Part shown: positions 10,273 to 20,101 of the stretch, one piece after another
Numbering within the stretch: the first letter of the stretch is position 1
How the letters are laid out: each line of letters begins with the position of its first letter
Source of the DNA: Rheum nobile
Lineage: Eukaryota > Streptophyta > Magnoliopsida > Caryophyllales > Polygonaceae
Reading direction: 5' to 3'
Length of the DNA stretch: 64,000 bases
NCBI GenBank assembly: GCA_027886185.1
Contig: WOAB01000476.1
Location: 6,262,001 to 6,326,000 of the forward strand
The notes under the pieces: generated by a model
Database searches by the model: none
What the model was told of the DNA's origin: nothing
What the model saw: only the letters and a program-made list of their open reading frames with translations
Made by a program: the position numbers and the translations under genes

Positions 10273-11820
10273 ATGGCCAACCAAAACCCTAATGTTATCC
10301 TGGATGAGGAAGAGGCTGCCATTCTCAGAGCCTTTCGAGAAAAGAAGGCAGCTTCATCTTCTAAGCCCATTTCTGCCATCTCCTCTCAAAAATCTCAACC
10401 TAAAGAGAAAGCAGTGGAGAACCCTGTGGAGAAACCAGTGTAGCAACCCGAAGAGAAACTTGAGGAGCCACCAAAGGAATAGGCTGAGGAGAAAGCCATG
10501 GCCATCACTCTGGCCTCTGAATCGGCCACCAAATCCACCTCCGAAGGTGGCTCTCATGACTCCTCGCCTGACAAGTCTCTCCAAGAGCTCCTCAACCCTC
10601 AAACCTCACCAGTAAGCCTCAAATCTAAAACCACCTCTAACCCTGATCCCTCAGTCGCCACTAGAATGAAACAAAGAAAGAGGAGCTCCCAAGCTATAGT
10701 TCCCTATGAGGCCAAATCCACAAAAGAAACCAAATCCACAAAAAGAGCCAAAATCACCACCCTCTCTGCCTCTTCCTCCCTGGGTCACGTCTCTTCTCTC
10801 TTCTCTAAGAGGAAGATCCTTAAGCCTCTCATAATCGGCAAGGAATTCTGGACCCAAGAACTGGCAGAAGAAGATGAGGAAATGTTTAGAGAGGCCCTGG
10901 ACGAGCTCCATTCTCTGCTACAGTTTCAAGGCTGGGACGAGATGTTGACTGAGCCCTTCTCTGCTTCTAATGAGGTCGTCTGCCTGTTTTACCAGTCCAT
11001 GGAGTTTGTGCCCGCAAAGGAGAACTGTCCCTGTAACGAAGCCATTCTCATATGGAAGGGAACCAGCTATCCCCTGTCCGCCAACCTCATTGCGTCTGCT
11101 CTAGGGATTGAGTCAAGGTCTGGGTTTGGCATTCTCCCTCAAAAAAAGGGATGGCCCAAGGGAAAGGGCTACAAATCCAAGGGAGCAGTGGTCAAGAAAA
11201 TCTACGACGGCGCCTCCCCTTCATCTTTGGAGACAAAGGATCTCTCCATCGTAAACAGGCTGTTACACTTCTGGATCACCCGCAATCTGGTTCCCAGAAA
11301 AGAGCACAGGAACGATGTTCTCATCACAGACGCCATTTATATGGACAAAGTACTCTCTGGTGTTCAATTGGATCTCCCTCGTATTGTGTTGGCTCACATG
11401 CAGTTTTGTGCATCTCATGACTCACATGCTTTACCCTTCCCCCATATCATCAAAAATATCCTCTCTAACCTTCACCAGTACCCAAACGATCTGTCTGAGA
11501 CAGTCTACAACAAGTTTCTTACCATGGCCACAGTTCGGAAGTTGAAGACTAAGGAACAACTGCCCAACCCTTCTGAAGCTCAAGAAATTCCGCCTAAGGA
11601 AAAGGCGAGTTTCCAGGACGCTTCTAGTTCCCGACCACAGCTCAACCCCTCTTTAGACTCCTCTGCGATCCTTGCTGCTCTGGATCGTATTGAAAAGGCA
11701 ATCATGGAAGGCTTGACTGCCATACCGGTCGCCTATTGTGGATCTGGTAGAAGTCCTTCAGAAGGATTGGCAAGGTGCAATCAGTGCTCATCAGGCCACG
11801 GGCCAAAACGTAGGAACTGA
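10273..11820 (+). pseudogene. S unit 1 accessory ORF in env position (broken)
   Basis: Starts ATGGCCAACCAAAAC. N-terminal part: Lys/Glu-rich low-complexity region with several basic patches (KQRKRSS, TKRAKI) that could act as nuclear signals. Central part from about FWTQELAEEDEEMFREAL: a globular segment resembling the putative plant transposon protein domain found in many plant retroelement ORFs (NLIASALGIE, LLHFWITRNLVPR, LAHMQFCASHDSHALPF). C-terminal part: short helix DRIEKAIMEGL. Stops at 10441-10443 and about 10480-10482. Near 11725 a deletion of about 40 bases relative to unit 2 shifts the frame, so the last residues are not native. No transmembrane segment or signal peptide is evident, unlike a classical envelope protein. 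Function unknown. Confidence 0.75.
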
Positions 11821-12224
11821 CGACAAAGCTGAAGACGAGGAGGCCGCTGCTCTGCCATAGGAACGCTTGTTCTGGTTCCCAATGCTGTACCACCACAACG
11901 TGCTAGTAGTTTCCCTTAGGATCCTACTCCCCTCGTCTATCCACTTGTTGTCCCTCCTAAGATTGCTTTTGTTGTTATCTTTGTCGTTTGTTGTCCTGTT
12001 GTTGGTCCTTGTTGGTTGTTGTTTATGCTGTTTTGTGGTTGGTCTTACCCGTCTTTGAACAATGTTCAGTTTAAGCTCTAATGATTATCTTTTGGTTTCG
12101 TTCCAATGATCAATCTGTTTTTTGCCTTCAAGTTTCCATTATGTTTCTGCTATGGGTTTGATGCAATTGTACATTCACTTGGACATCCTGCTCTTAACTA
12201 GTACTTAATCTTTTCGATGATGTC
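11821..12224 (+). other. S unit 1 3' untranslated region
   Basis: T-rich DNA between the accessory ORF and the polypurine tract cluster, with repeated TTGTTGTT and TTGGT runs. No gene seen. Confidence 0.7.
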
Positions 12225-12480
12225 AAAAGGGGGAAGAAAAGGATATGAACCTTGAACTTTGGAGACTACTGAACTAATAGGAACCCTAAACTAGTTCTAC
12301 TTCTAAGGGGGAATTTGAAATAAACTCGTTCATTTGCTTAGGGGGAATTTGCAACCATTGAATGTTCTATCATTAATTTGTAATGTTGTAACTCCCTTAA
12401 TCTCAACTGGTCTCATGAAATTCAAAGTCCTATTATGTTTCCAGGTTCCTTGTATTTGTCATCATCAAAAAGGGGGAAAT
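12225..12480 (+). promoter_or_regulatory. Multiple polypurine tracts of S unit 1
   Basis: Four G5 purine tracts in 256 bases: 12225-12240, 12305-12313, 12340-12350 and the LTR-adjacent 12467-12480. Reiterated tracts before the 3' LTR are a known Sirevirus trait. The last tract lies between ATTTGTCATCATC (12454-12466) and its near-complement inside the LTR (12548-12560). Confidence 0.85.
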
Positions 12481-13578
12481 TGTTAGGAAACGGAACTCTG
12501 GAACTTAGGTTCCCCTGAGAGTTCCTTTCCTCAGTTTCTCTACTTTTGACGATGACAAATATTATGATACTAATGTTTTATCTCAAAGATGTGTTTTAAG
12601 GAACCACGGGAATATACCGAAGAACAGGACAAGGGAACCAAAGGAACAAGACATATGAAGGAAACCAGAGGAACCCAGGTGTGCCCAGAAACCGAGAAAT
12701 CTGGGGACACACAACCTCGGACAAAAGGTGTTAAAATCGACTTGTCCGAAGCTTCCAAAAGCCTGCCAATACCCAGAGCAAAACAACAACATACCCAGAA
12801 ACGCTCAACCTCGGACAGAGAAGGTGAAAGCGACAGGACATAGAGACGTCGCTGTCCAGAAGACAGTTCCCAAGCGGCGAGCTTGTTCAACCTCGGATGA
12901 AAGTATTTGGACAACGACATAGCAAGGCTCGTCTGAGGTAGTTGACCAACCAAGAGAGATTATGAGCTGCCTAGGTTGTTTGCACATGCCAAGAATAACG
13001 TGGATCAAGGAGAACCACTCATCCTAGGGCAAGCTCAATCTGTGGGAACCCAGAGAGGATCGAGCTGCGAAGAATCCTCTATAAAAGGAAGACTAACCCA
13101 AGGGTTATCTTCAAGCACTGAAACACGACTCACACTCATTAGCAAATATCTAGTGTGAACCTCCAAACAAGATCATCAAAGCAAACCGAGATCAAGAGGA
13201 ATCAGTCAAGGAAGAAGAGCTGAGTGCTAAGTTCTTGTGACTGTAAGTGATAGTTCCTAGGTGCGAAAGTCTATTTCTTGGATTGATTATTGATTGTGTT
13301 AAGTTATCTAGGATTGTCTAACTGTGTGTAAGGCAAAGGAACTGTGTGTTCGTTCCTAGGATAAGATGTAACCAAAAGAGATAAGAAATCAAGAAGTAGA
13401 CTTTGAAATCCTTTCGAAAGAAAGGTAGTGGTTTTTATCCTGGATTGCTAGTTGGCAATCAAAGGTTTCCACTATAAGGAACTGGTCATTTGTTTGATTG
13501 TTTATTTCCGCTGCGAAAGGAACTGAGAATTGATATTCTGAGTTCCTTAAGTTTTTATCTAACAATCACGATCCTACA
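12481..13578 (+). repeat. Shared middle LTR of the tandem Sirevirus (1098 bp)
   Basis: Begins TGTTAGGAAAC after a polypurine tract and ends ATCCTACA two bases before a tRNA-Met binding site. It is therefore the 3' LTR of unit 1 and the 5' LTR of unit 2 at once. It matches 32858-33967 with scattered substitutions and a 13-base indel near 12620. TATAAAAG is at 13080-13087. Direct repeats CAACCTCGGA lie at 12712, 12806 and 12888. Confidence 0.93.
13080..13087 (+). promoter_or_regulatory. TATA box of the Sirevirus LTR
   Basis: TATAAAAG in CCTCTATAAAAGGAAG. The same box lies at 33469-33476 in the right LTR. It is the likely promoter for S unit 2 transcription. Confidence 0.7.
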
Positions 13579-13580
13579 AT

Positions 13581-13592
13581 TGGTATCAGAGC
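13581..13592 (+). promoter_or_regulatory. S unit 2 primer binding site (tRNA-iMet)
   Basis: TGGTATCAGAGC, complementary to the 3' end of plant initiator tRNA-Met and standard for copia elements. It lies two bases after the LTR and starts minus-strand DNA synthesis. Confidence 0.93.
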
Positions 13593-13628
13593 AGGAAAAG
13601 CTCTAGATCTTTGTTAAGTTTGCAGATC

Positions 13629-15481
13629 ATGTCTCAACCAAGCAAGTTTGAGCTCGGAATCTCCACCAACAAGCCACATCTCCGAAAGAAAGGAGAAGAA
13701 ACATGGTGGGAAAAGTGCATGGAAAGCCACATCAAGACCAACGACTACCAATGCTGGAGGATAGTCGAAAATGAAGATGGCTATGTCGATCTTACCATGA
13801 AGGAAGAAGATTGGAAACCAGAACACTATGTCATCATGGAGAAGAATGCCAAGGCTAGGAAGTTCATCCTCAATGGATTGGACAGAGAAGACATGGACAA
13901 GGTCATAGGCATCAAGACTGCGTAGGAGATGTGGAAAGCTTTCAAGGAGATGCATGAAGGAAGTGAGGAACTAAAGTAAAGAAGAAAGTTTGCTTTGGAA
14001 GGAGAATACCACACCTTCAAAATGATGGAAACTGAGACCATCTCAGAGTACTACTCCCGCTTCAACAGATTGATTGGAAAGTTGACAGCGGCAGGAGTCG
14101 ATCTGGATGAAGTTTCCAAGTCCCTAGTGGTCATCAATGGACTCAACTCCAAGTTCACCCTTCTCAAGGGAATCATGAAGAACACTCCAGGCATCCAATC
14201 CCTTCCCTTGACCCAAGTCATAGGGAAACTGGAGGTTGAAGAAGGAGAGCACACCAAGGCCAATGCCGACAAGAAACTGGAGAAAGGAATTGCCCTCAAG
14301 ATCTCCAAAGCCTTCTCTAGGCTCGAGATGGAGGAAGAGAACTCAGACTTAGAAGAAGAGGAGGACGAACTTACGGCCCTCTTCACAAAGAACATCAAAA
14401 AACTCTTTGTGAATGGAAGGTTCCAAAAGGGCAATTCCTCCCACAATGGACCCAGAAGAGATCTCAAGGAAGTCTCCTGTTACGAGTGCAAGGAAAAGGG
14501 ACACTACGCTAAGAATTGTCCCAACAAGGAAGACTCAAAGGAAGAAGAAAGACCTCAGAGAAAGAAGGCTCTCGTAGCCTCATGGGGAGAAGACTCAGAT
14601 GAGGAACTGGATCTCAGTGGCTTCTCTGGAGGAAGATGTCTCATGGCAAAAGGAGACTCAAGCGACTCAGAAGACCTTGAGGTAACTTCTGACGATCTCT
14701 TAAAATCCCTAGTTGATTGTGATAAGAAACAACTTCTTAAGATCATAAAGAAACTAAGAAAGGAAACTAGTTCCCTTCAACAGAAACTAGATGATTGTGA
14801 AGATGAAATTGCTTGCTTGACTGTTGAGAATTCTGTTTGGAGTAAGAAACTTGATGAAACTGAGAAAGACCTAGCTGAAACTCACTCCAAACTCATTGAT
14901 ATTAGGAATGTGCATGCTAGTTACCTTAAAACTTGCAAATCTTGTGATGAAACTAGCATAGATTCTATCAAAGTTCCCTTGCATGCTAACCCACCTGGAA
15001 ATGACATGCTTCATTCCATAATTGATAGGTTAGACATTCTCACTAATTCCATTAATGAAAAAACGATAAATCAAACTGTTTTGGTGAGACAACGCCATGG
15101 AATAGGATATGTCAATAATAAAGGGAACAATGATGCTAAAGAAGAAAATGCTAGGCGAGAACTTGTTGAGATGAATGAGAATCTCAGTATTGCTCTTGCC
15201 ACTTCTCGTGATAGGAATCAATTCCTATCAGAGAAGATCATGCTCCTTGAGAACAAGGCTGAGGTTGCCAAACGTCGCAATGAAGGCTCTCAAAGTCCTA
15301 AGAAGGAACCAAAGAGAAAAGAAAAGATGGTTCCTGAAAACCAATGGTTCACCAATTCCTTTGCTCACAAAAGATATATTAACATGGCCCATAGCAAGGT
15401 TAGAAACAATGTTGATTTTAACAAAAGGAAAACTGAAAAACCTTTTAGGCCAGGAAAAGGAAAATATGGACATGTTGTTAC
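13629..15481 (+). pseudogene. gag: S unit 2 gag (stops and a frameshift)
   Basis: Begins ATGTCTCAACCAAGC, 36 bases after the primer site. A copia gag core near residues 20-230 (EYYSRFNRLIGKL, NGLNSKF) is followed by an acidic stretch, a CCHC knuckle CYECKEKGHYAKNC (near 14481-14520) and a long coiled-coil-like Glu/Lys/Leu region. A second knuckle, CTYCGKNGHYNTDC, is in another frame from 15482, so a frameshift lies near 15480. Stops at 13923-13925 and 13977-13979 interrupt the N-terminal third. The large gag with extended coiled coil is typical of Sireviruses. No second copy is in the window for comparison, so the ancestral state is inferred. Confidence 0.85.
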
Positions 15482-16302
15482 AATCGTTTGTGTACCTACT
15501 GTGGTAAGAATGGTCATTACAACACTGATTGTGCTAAGAAAAGGAACTTTGAAAAGGAGAAAAGTACTCATTACCATGAAAGGAACCAGTTCCCTGGTTA
15601 TTCACAGACTCGCAATGCTAATCCCCCCAGTAAAGCCAAGCTTCGTTGGGTTCAGAAATCTTAGTTCCCTTATGTGCAGAAAGAAGAGAGGCAACCTCAA
15701 CTATGGTACATCGACAGTGGGTGCTCATGCCATATGACTGGAAGAAGAAATCAAATGACCTCTCTTCAACCTCTCGAAGGAGGGAACATATCCTTTGGAG
15801 ACAAAAGCAAAGGGAAAATCTATGGAATAGGAACTGTGAAACTCAACGATCACATTCAGGTAAACAAAGTTCACCTTGTTGATAATCTTGGTTTTGACCT
15901 AATAAGTGTGTCACAGCTGTGTGATCAAGGAGACAATGAAGTTAGATTCAGATCAAACGAATGTTCAGTCCTTGACTCCTCGGGACAATTCATCCTAAAA
16001 GGGAAAAGATTCAACAATGTCTATATAATTGATCCATCCTTTGTTCCCAAGGAGAAACTTTGTCTCTCAACTGTGAATGACCAAGCTGATTTATGGCATC
16101 AACGCCTCGGTCATGCTAGCACAAGCTGATTCAAAAGCTACACTCAAAGGAGCTAGTCAGAGGGCTGCCAAAGCTAAGTGGCACATCTAAGGAACTGTGC
16201 TCTGACTGTGTAAAAGGGAAACAGGCTCGTAGTTCCTTCAAGTCCAAAAACATGGTAAGCACCTCAATGCCTCTTGAACTCATCCACATGGATCTGTGTG
16301 GA
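15482..16302 (+). pseudogene. pol: S unit 2 second zinc knuckle, protease and integrase N-terminus, cut by element A2
   Basis: After the second knuckle comes the copia protease, with YIDSGCSCHMTG near 15703. The integrase zinc-binding part begins with LWHQRLGHAS. A one-base loss near 16126 shifts the frame; the next frame, 16126-16302, reads through LCSDC and LELIHMDLCG. The Asp of HMD (codon at 16291-16293) is the first catalytic Asp of integrase. A TAG also interrupts the protease linker near 15662. The reading frame stops at the A2 insertion and resumes at 27261. Confidence 0.87.
16298..16302 (+). repeat. Target site duplication GTGGA (left side of A2)
   Basis: Five bases before the A2 5' LTR, identical to 27256-27260 after its 3' LTR. 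Confidence 0.93.
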
Positions 16303-18686
16303 TGTGATACCCCATAATTTTGTAAGGTTATATTGGTAATTATGGAATTTTCTCGGGTACCCGTTGTGTACATCGGATTTAATTCAGGTAATTTGAGACA
16401 TTCTGTAATGTACTCTGTATCTGTAATATTTTTCTCAGTGAAATAATATACAGACATCATGCCTTGGAGTTTAATTGTCGTTCGCGTACGATAATTTTTA
16501 TCCCGGTTTAATGTCTTATCCGTTCAAAGCTTAACGGGCGGGAAAAAGGGTCACGGCGACCGCCGTAAAGTCGCGGCGACCGCCGTCGTGAGACCCAAGC
16601 ACGGCGACCGCCGTAAAGATACGGCGCCCGCCGTTCCAACGCCCGAGGAGGCAGCTGATGTGTCATGACCGCGGCGACCGCCGTAAGTGCCGTCATCGTT
16701 GCCCAGTAGTCGTTGCCCGTTGGTCGCCGGCGTTGTTTCTGACGAGCGCCGAAGTAGCTCTAGGCCCTCGTCTTCGAACTCCAGATGTGTTGGCTATAAA
16801 AGGAGGTGCTGGGGGAGAGGTTTTGAGCCATCCAAGCACCAAACCTCTGCCAAATTCGCCTCTCGCCGGAGTTGTGCCTTTGCTGGAAATTTCGAAGATT
16901 TCGTCGGTGTTGTTAGTGGTGTTTCCAGCAGCCTTTGTGAAGCCTTGTGGTTGCCTTGGAAGGTCATAAACCAAGCCAGGCTGAAAGGGGTCGAAACACG
17001 CTTTGTTTTGGTGAGATTTCTCTCGTTCTGCGTCGTCTGAGTTCGTCACGGCGACCGCCGTGTTCTTCACGGCGACCGCCGTGATGAAGACGGCGACCGC
17101 CGCCAGTTCCCAGAATGCCTTCGTGGCTTTGGCTTGGTCGGTTGTCATCGTGGTGTCTTTCCTTTCGTGTTCTTTCGCCGTGTTTAGATTCGTACCGTTT
17201 ATGTCGGATCTAACTTAGGGTTCCTTTTATGGGTCGACTCGAAGGTTGTTGTGCTGTCGAAACTATACCGTGTCGAGCCCGGAATCCAGTGACGTCTTTA
17301 GACTATTCTGCGGAGTAAGGCAAGTGGCGGTTCGCTCTTGCTCTTTCGTTCCATATTTACATTAATTATCAGTAGTTTATCTGAGTAATTAATTTGGAAT
17401 GAATATTCTGTTTGTCTGGAAACGGTTTTGATAAACTGTTTTGAAAATCATATAATAGGTTGTATATCTGTTAGAACAACGCTATTATCCGTGATCGCCT
17501 TTCGGGCCTTTATGTAGATTTATCCTATAACTGTGGTGGTGCTGTAACTGTTTAGTTAGCACTGTTAGATAGGAACGTTACTCGGACTCTGTCCAATCGT
17601 TTCTTTATAATCTGGTAGAGGGGTGGCTCGTCCCCATCCAATACCATTATAAGATCATGATCGGTCTCTTACACATGTGTGTAGAGACAGGACACTTAGC
17701 TGGTGTCACAAACCTTTCGGTATACGTCACTCTCGACGAAACGTATACTAAGATGTGTCGTCCCATTGGTGGGGTACGCATGTAAAAGTCTATAATGTGA
17801 TGTGTGTTTTGAAACATAAATCAGATAAGTGCTACCTTGACGCACATAATTAATACACTTTGGGCGAGTAGTGCAGCTAAGTTCAGTGCAGCTAGGAAAA
17901 CTCGTCTTGACTTGAATGTAGTACGTTCTCTTTCCAATCTGGATTCGCTGTAGGCGATGAGGTTGGTCCTGAACCGAAGCATCTCAGTCAGTTTTAAATC
18001 ATTGTTGTATGATTCTGTAACTCTCCAGATTTGTCATACTTCCTTAAAGACTCATTTCAGTTGGAGTCTTCTTTCAAGTCGATTTCTGTGAAGATTCAGT
18101 CTTCCAGAATCTTCTCTTGTGCATACTTCTTGTTTATTCCAGTAGGAATATGATGGTTGACTACCGTTATCGGTTATTATCCAAGAAGCGATGAGTCTAA
18201 CCTAATATGACTGCTTTGAACCAGTCTGCTTTTTACCCTTGCTAGTCTATTCATTTAGACTAACCAACCAATATTTTCCCTTGCATGGTTGGCTGGTGTC
18301 ATCCGTTCGATTCGGCACATCAGTTAAGAAGTAGCTCAGAAGATTAGAAGGACTATGGAGTCGGTGGTGGTTTTTGAATGTTTTAATTATTTCTTTAATC
18401 AGGTTATGATCCTTTGGACAATAACTCCGATTGTAATGTACTTTCTTAGTCTTCCACTGTATTTGGTTTAAACTATGTTTTGACCTATTCGGGATTGGGT
18501 TGTAATCCCGTAACTCTTGTTTCCTCGACAATGTTATGTTTTGGAATTTAATGCTTGATCATTGTGTATCAATCGCATTTCATAAATTGTATTTATTTGG
18601 TAAAGCCTTGGGTGATCTCGGTAAGGAACACTGGGGTCACTGGCGGTAATACCTTTCCAAAAGGGTTAAGTTTTGGGGGTGTTACA
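16303..18686 (+). repeat. A2 5' LTR (2384 bp)
   Basis: TGTGATACCCC to GGTGTTACA. TATAAAAG at 16795-16802. GC palindrome clusters at 16553-16684 and 17048-17103. Conserved GGCAAGTGGCGGT at 17319-17331. No coding content is supported. Confidence 0.94.
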
Positions 18687-18690
18687 GTTG

Positions 18691-18703
18691 TGGTATCAGA
18701 GCC
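18691..18703 (+). promoter_or_regulatory. A2 primer binding site (tRNA-iMet)
   Basis: TGGTATCAGAGCC, four bases after the 5' LTR, complementary to initiator tRNA-Met. Confidence 0.93.
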
Positions 18704-18856
18704 AAAAGTTTTAAAACGGGTTTGGAATTTTTATAAACCATTTATCCGTTTTCAAAATGTTTTAAAAAGGGCTCTGAATTTTCATTCTGAAAAGAATTTA
18801 AAAACACCGTTCATAGTCGTGTCTTCTTTATAGTCTGATATAGTAAGCTTGCTTCT

Positions 18857-19824
18857 ATGTCTAGAAAGACTAATTCCTTCCTTATTGTTCGATAGGATGG
18901 GTGTCTGCTTTTCTATTGGTAGAGGGGTCGGAAGACGCCAAGTCGGATCAGCCGAGGCTAGATTTTCCGTTACCTCAGCGATGTTTCGAGGTTGGAGGCC
19001 CGAGTAGCCCACCCGAAGACGTCAAGCACGTTCTCCCCGAGTCAGTTGTCCTTGTAGCTAGGAATGCTATGGTCCCTGAGCATGCACCTGTGCCGCCACC
19101 AAGGGTGGAGGAAGTACAGGAATGGGAGCAGGAAGTTGAGTTATCGAGGTATGAACAAGGGGTTTACCAAGACGACTTTCTGCTGGGACCAATTCCAGAG
19201 GAGATCGAGTACAAGGACGAGGAAGAGGAGATGCTGGAGGTAGATCCTGTCGAGGACGAGGATATGATCGAGGATGATTCCGAGGATGAGGATCCCATCG
19301 AGGATGATCCCGAGGATGAGGATCCCATCGAGGATGATCCCAAGGATGAGGATCCCATATAAGATGATCCAGAAGAGGATCCAGAGTTGGACCTTGGAGG
19401 GCAGAATCAGGAGCCCGATACAGGATTGTCACCAGTGCCAGAGTACGCACCCATGTCAGAAGCTGATTGGGAGGCACTGTATACCGAGTACGGTATTAGG
19501 AGAAGTGATAGGGAATCTCAGCCTATCCCTACTCCAAGGAGATGGAGGTCGGAATCCGAGCTGCAGGAGATTCTCCGCCAGAGCGAGGTAATCTCCACAG
19601 AACAACAGCGTTAGAGGGATGAGCTGATTGCCAGTACTCAGAGGAGGGCTGGAATAGGAGGACCAGTCATGGACGACCCACACTTTACCATGACTGAGCT
19701 AGGACTATGTGCTTCAGGGTCAAGCAGGGTGCGAAACCCATCGCCAGAGCTCGATGGTGAGCCTAGCCCGAAGAGACCATGCACGAGTAGCCAGTCGTAT
19801 GGGAGACATTTTGGAACGCCTTGA
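18857..19824 (+). pseudogene. A2 acidic leader ORF upstream of gag
   Basis: An extra ORF between primer site and gag. The frame is open from about 18874 to the stop at 19822-19824, except for stops at 19360-19362 and 19612-19614; the nearest ATG (18857) is in another frame, so a small frameshift or a non-AUG start must be assumed. A hydrophilic N-terminal half leads to three exact-length 10-residue acidic repeats (EDDPEDEDPI type; 30 bp units at 19270-19359), then SEADWEALYTEYGIRRS and IPTPRRW, and a basic end SPKRPCTSSQSYGRHF. Element B has a counterpart (51622-52558) sharing the acidic run, IPTPRR and the K/R-PC...Y-R/G-x-HF tail. I recognise no family. Conservation between two families suggests it once coded for something. 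Confidence 0.65.
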
Positions 19825-20101
19825 GGAGGAGTGGCGTTGCCTATCGTAGTAGTTTCGTTTCTTAGTATTCCAAGTTGTACCTTGTGTAATATTTCAGTAT
19901 TTTGGCAAGTACTCTGAGAAACACTTATATCTTCGAGCAATGTTGTCCAAACGCTCGAATGATAAACTTATGTGTAACTTGTGTAAGAATTCGAAGGTTC
20001 ATCTATAAAATACCAAGTTGATCTATTCTGAGTAATTTATTTACGTTGGTATATTGCATAAGTATAATGTATTGAATGCTTGGAATTTGATCGGTAAATA
20101 G
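19825..20101 (+). promoter_or_regulatory. A2 leader-gag spacer
   Basis: A 277 bp AT-rich spacer ending GATCGGTAAATAG directly before the gag ATG. Element B has the equivalent spacer (52559-52803) ending GATCGGTAAAACAG before its ATG. The match and the AG at the start codon would fit a splice acceptor or another gag-expression signal; this is inference. Confidence 0.5.

Larger units (their letters stand above)
6865..13578 (+). mobile_element. Element S unit 1: 3' half of a Sirevirus-type Ty1/copia element with its LTR
   Basis: Integrase core, RT and RNase H, then a long 3' region with an accessory ORF and several polypurine tracts, then the LTR shared with unit 2. Ty1/copia order (integrase before RT), a 3' ORF in the env position and multiple polypurine tracts together point to the Sirevirus (SIRE/Maximus) lineage. 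Its 5' half lies before the window and is interrupted by A1. Colinear with 27256-33967. Confidence 0.88.

Noticed and set aside
13581..13592. tRNA gene fragments at TGGTATCAGAGC and TGGCGCCGTTGCC sites
   Set aside because: These are primer binding sites complementary to tRNA 3' ends; no cloverleaf is present around them.
16687..17040. 117-codon plus-strand frame in the A LTRs, across the TATA box (also 4865-5218, 25237-25590)
   Set aside because: It begins upstream of the TATA box, so it would not be on the element transcript from that promoter, and its content follows GC-rich LTR sequence.
19164..19358. Ser-rich minus-strand frame opposite the A2 acidic repeat
   Set aside because: Antisense of GAG/GAT codons; a composition shadow of the leader ORF repeat. 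The same holds for 51634-51963 in B.
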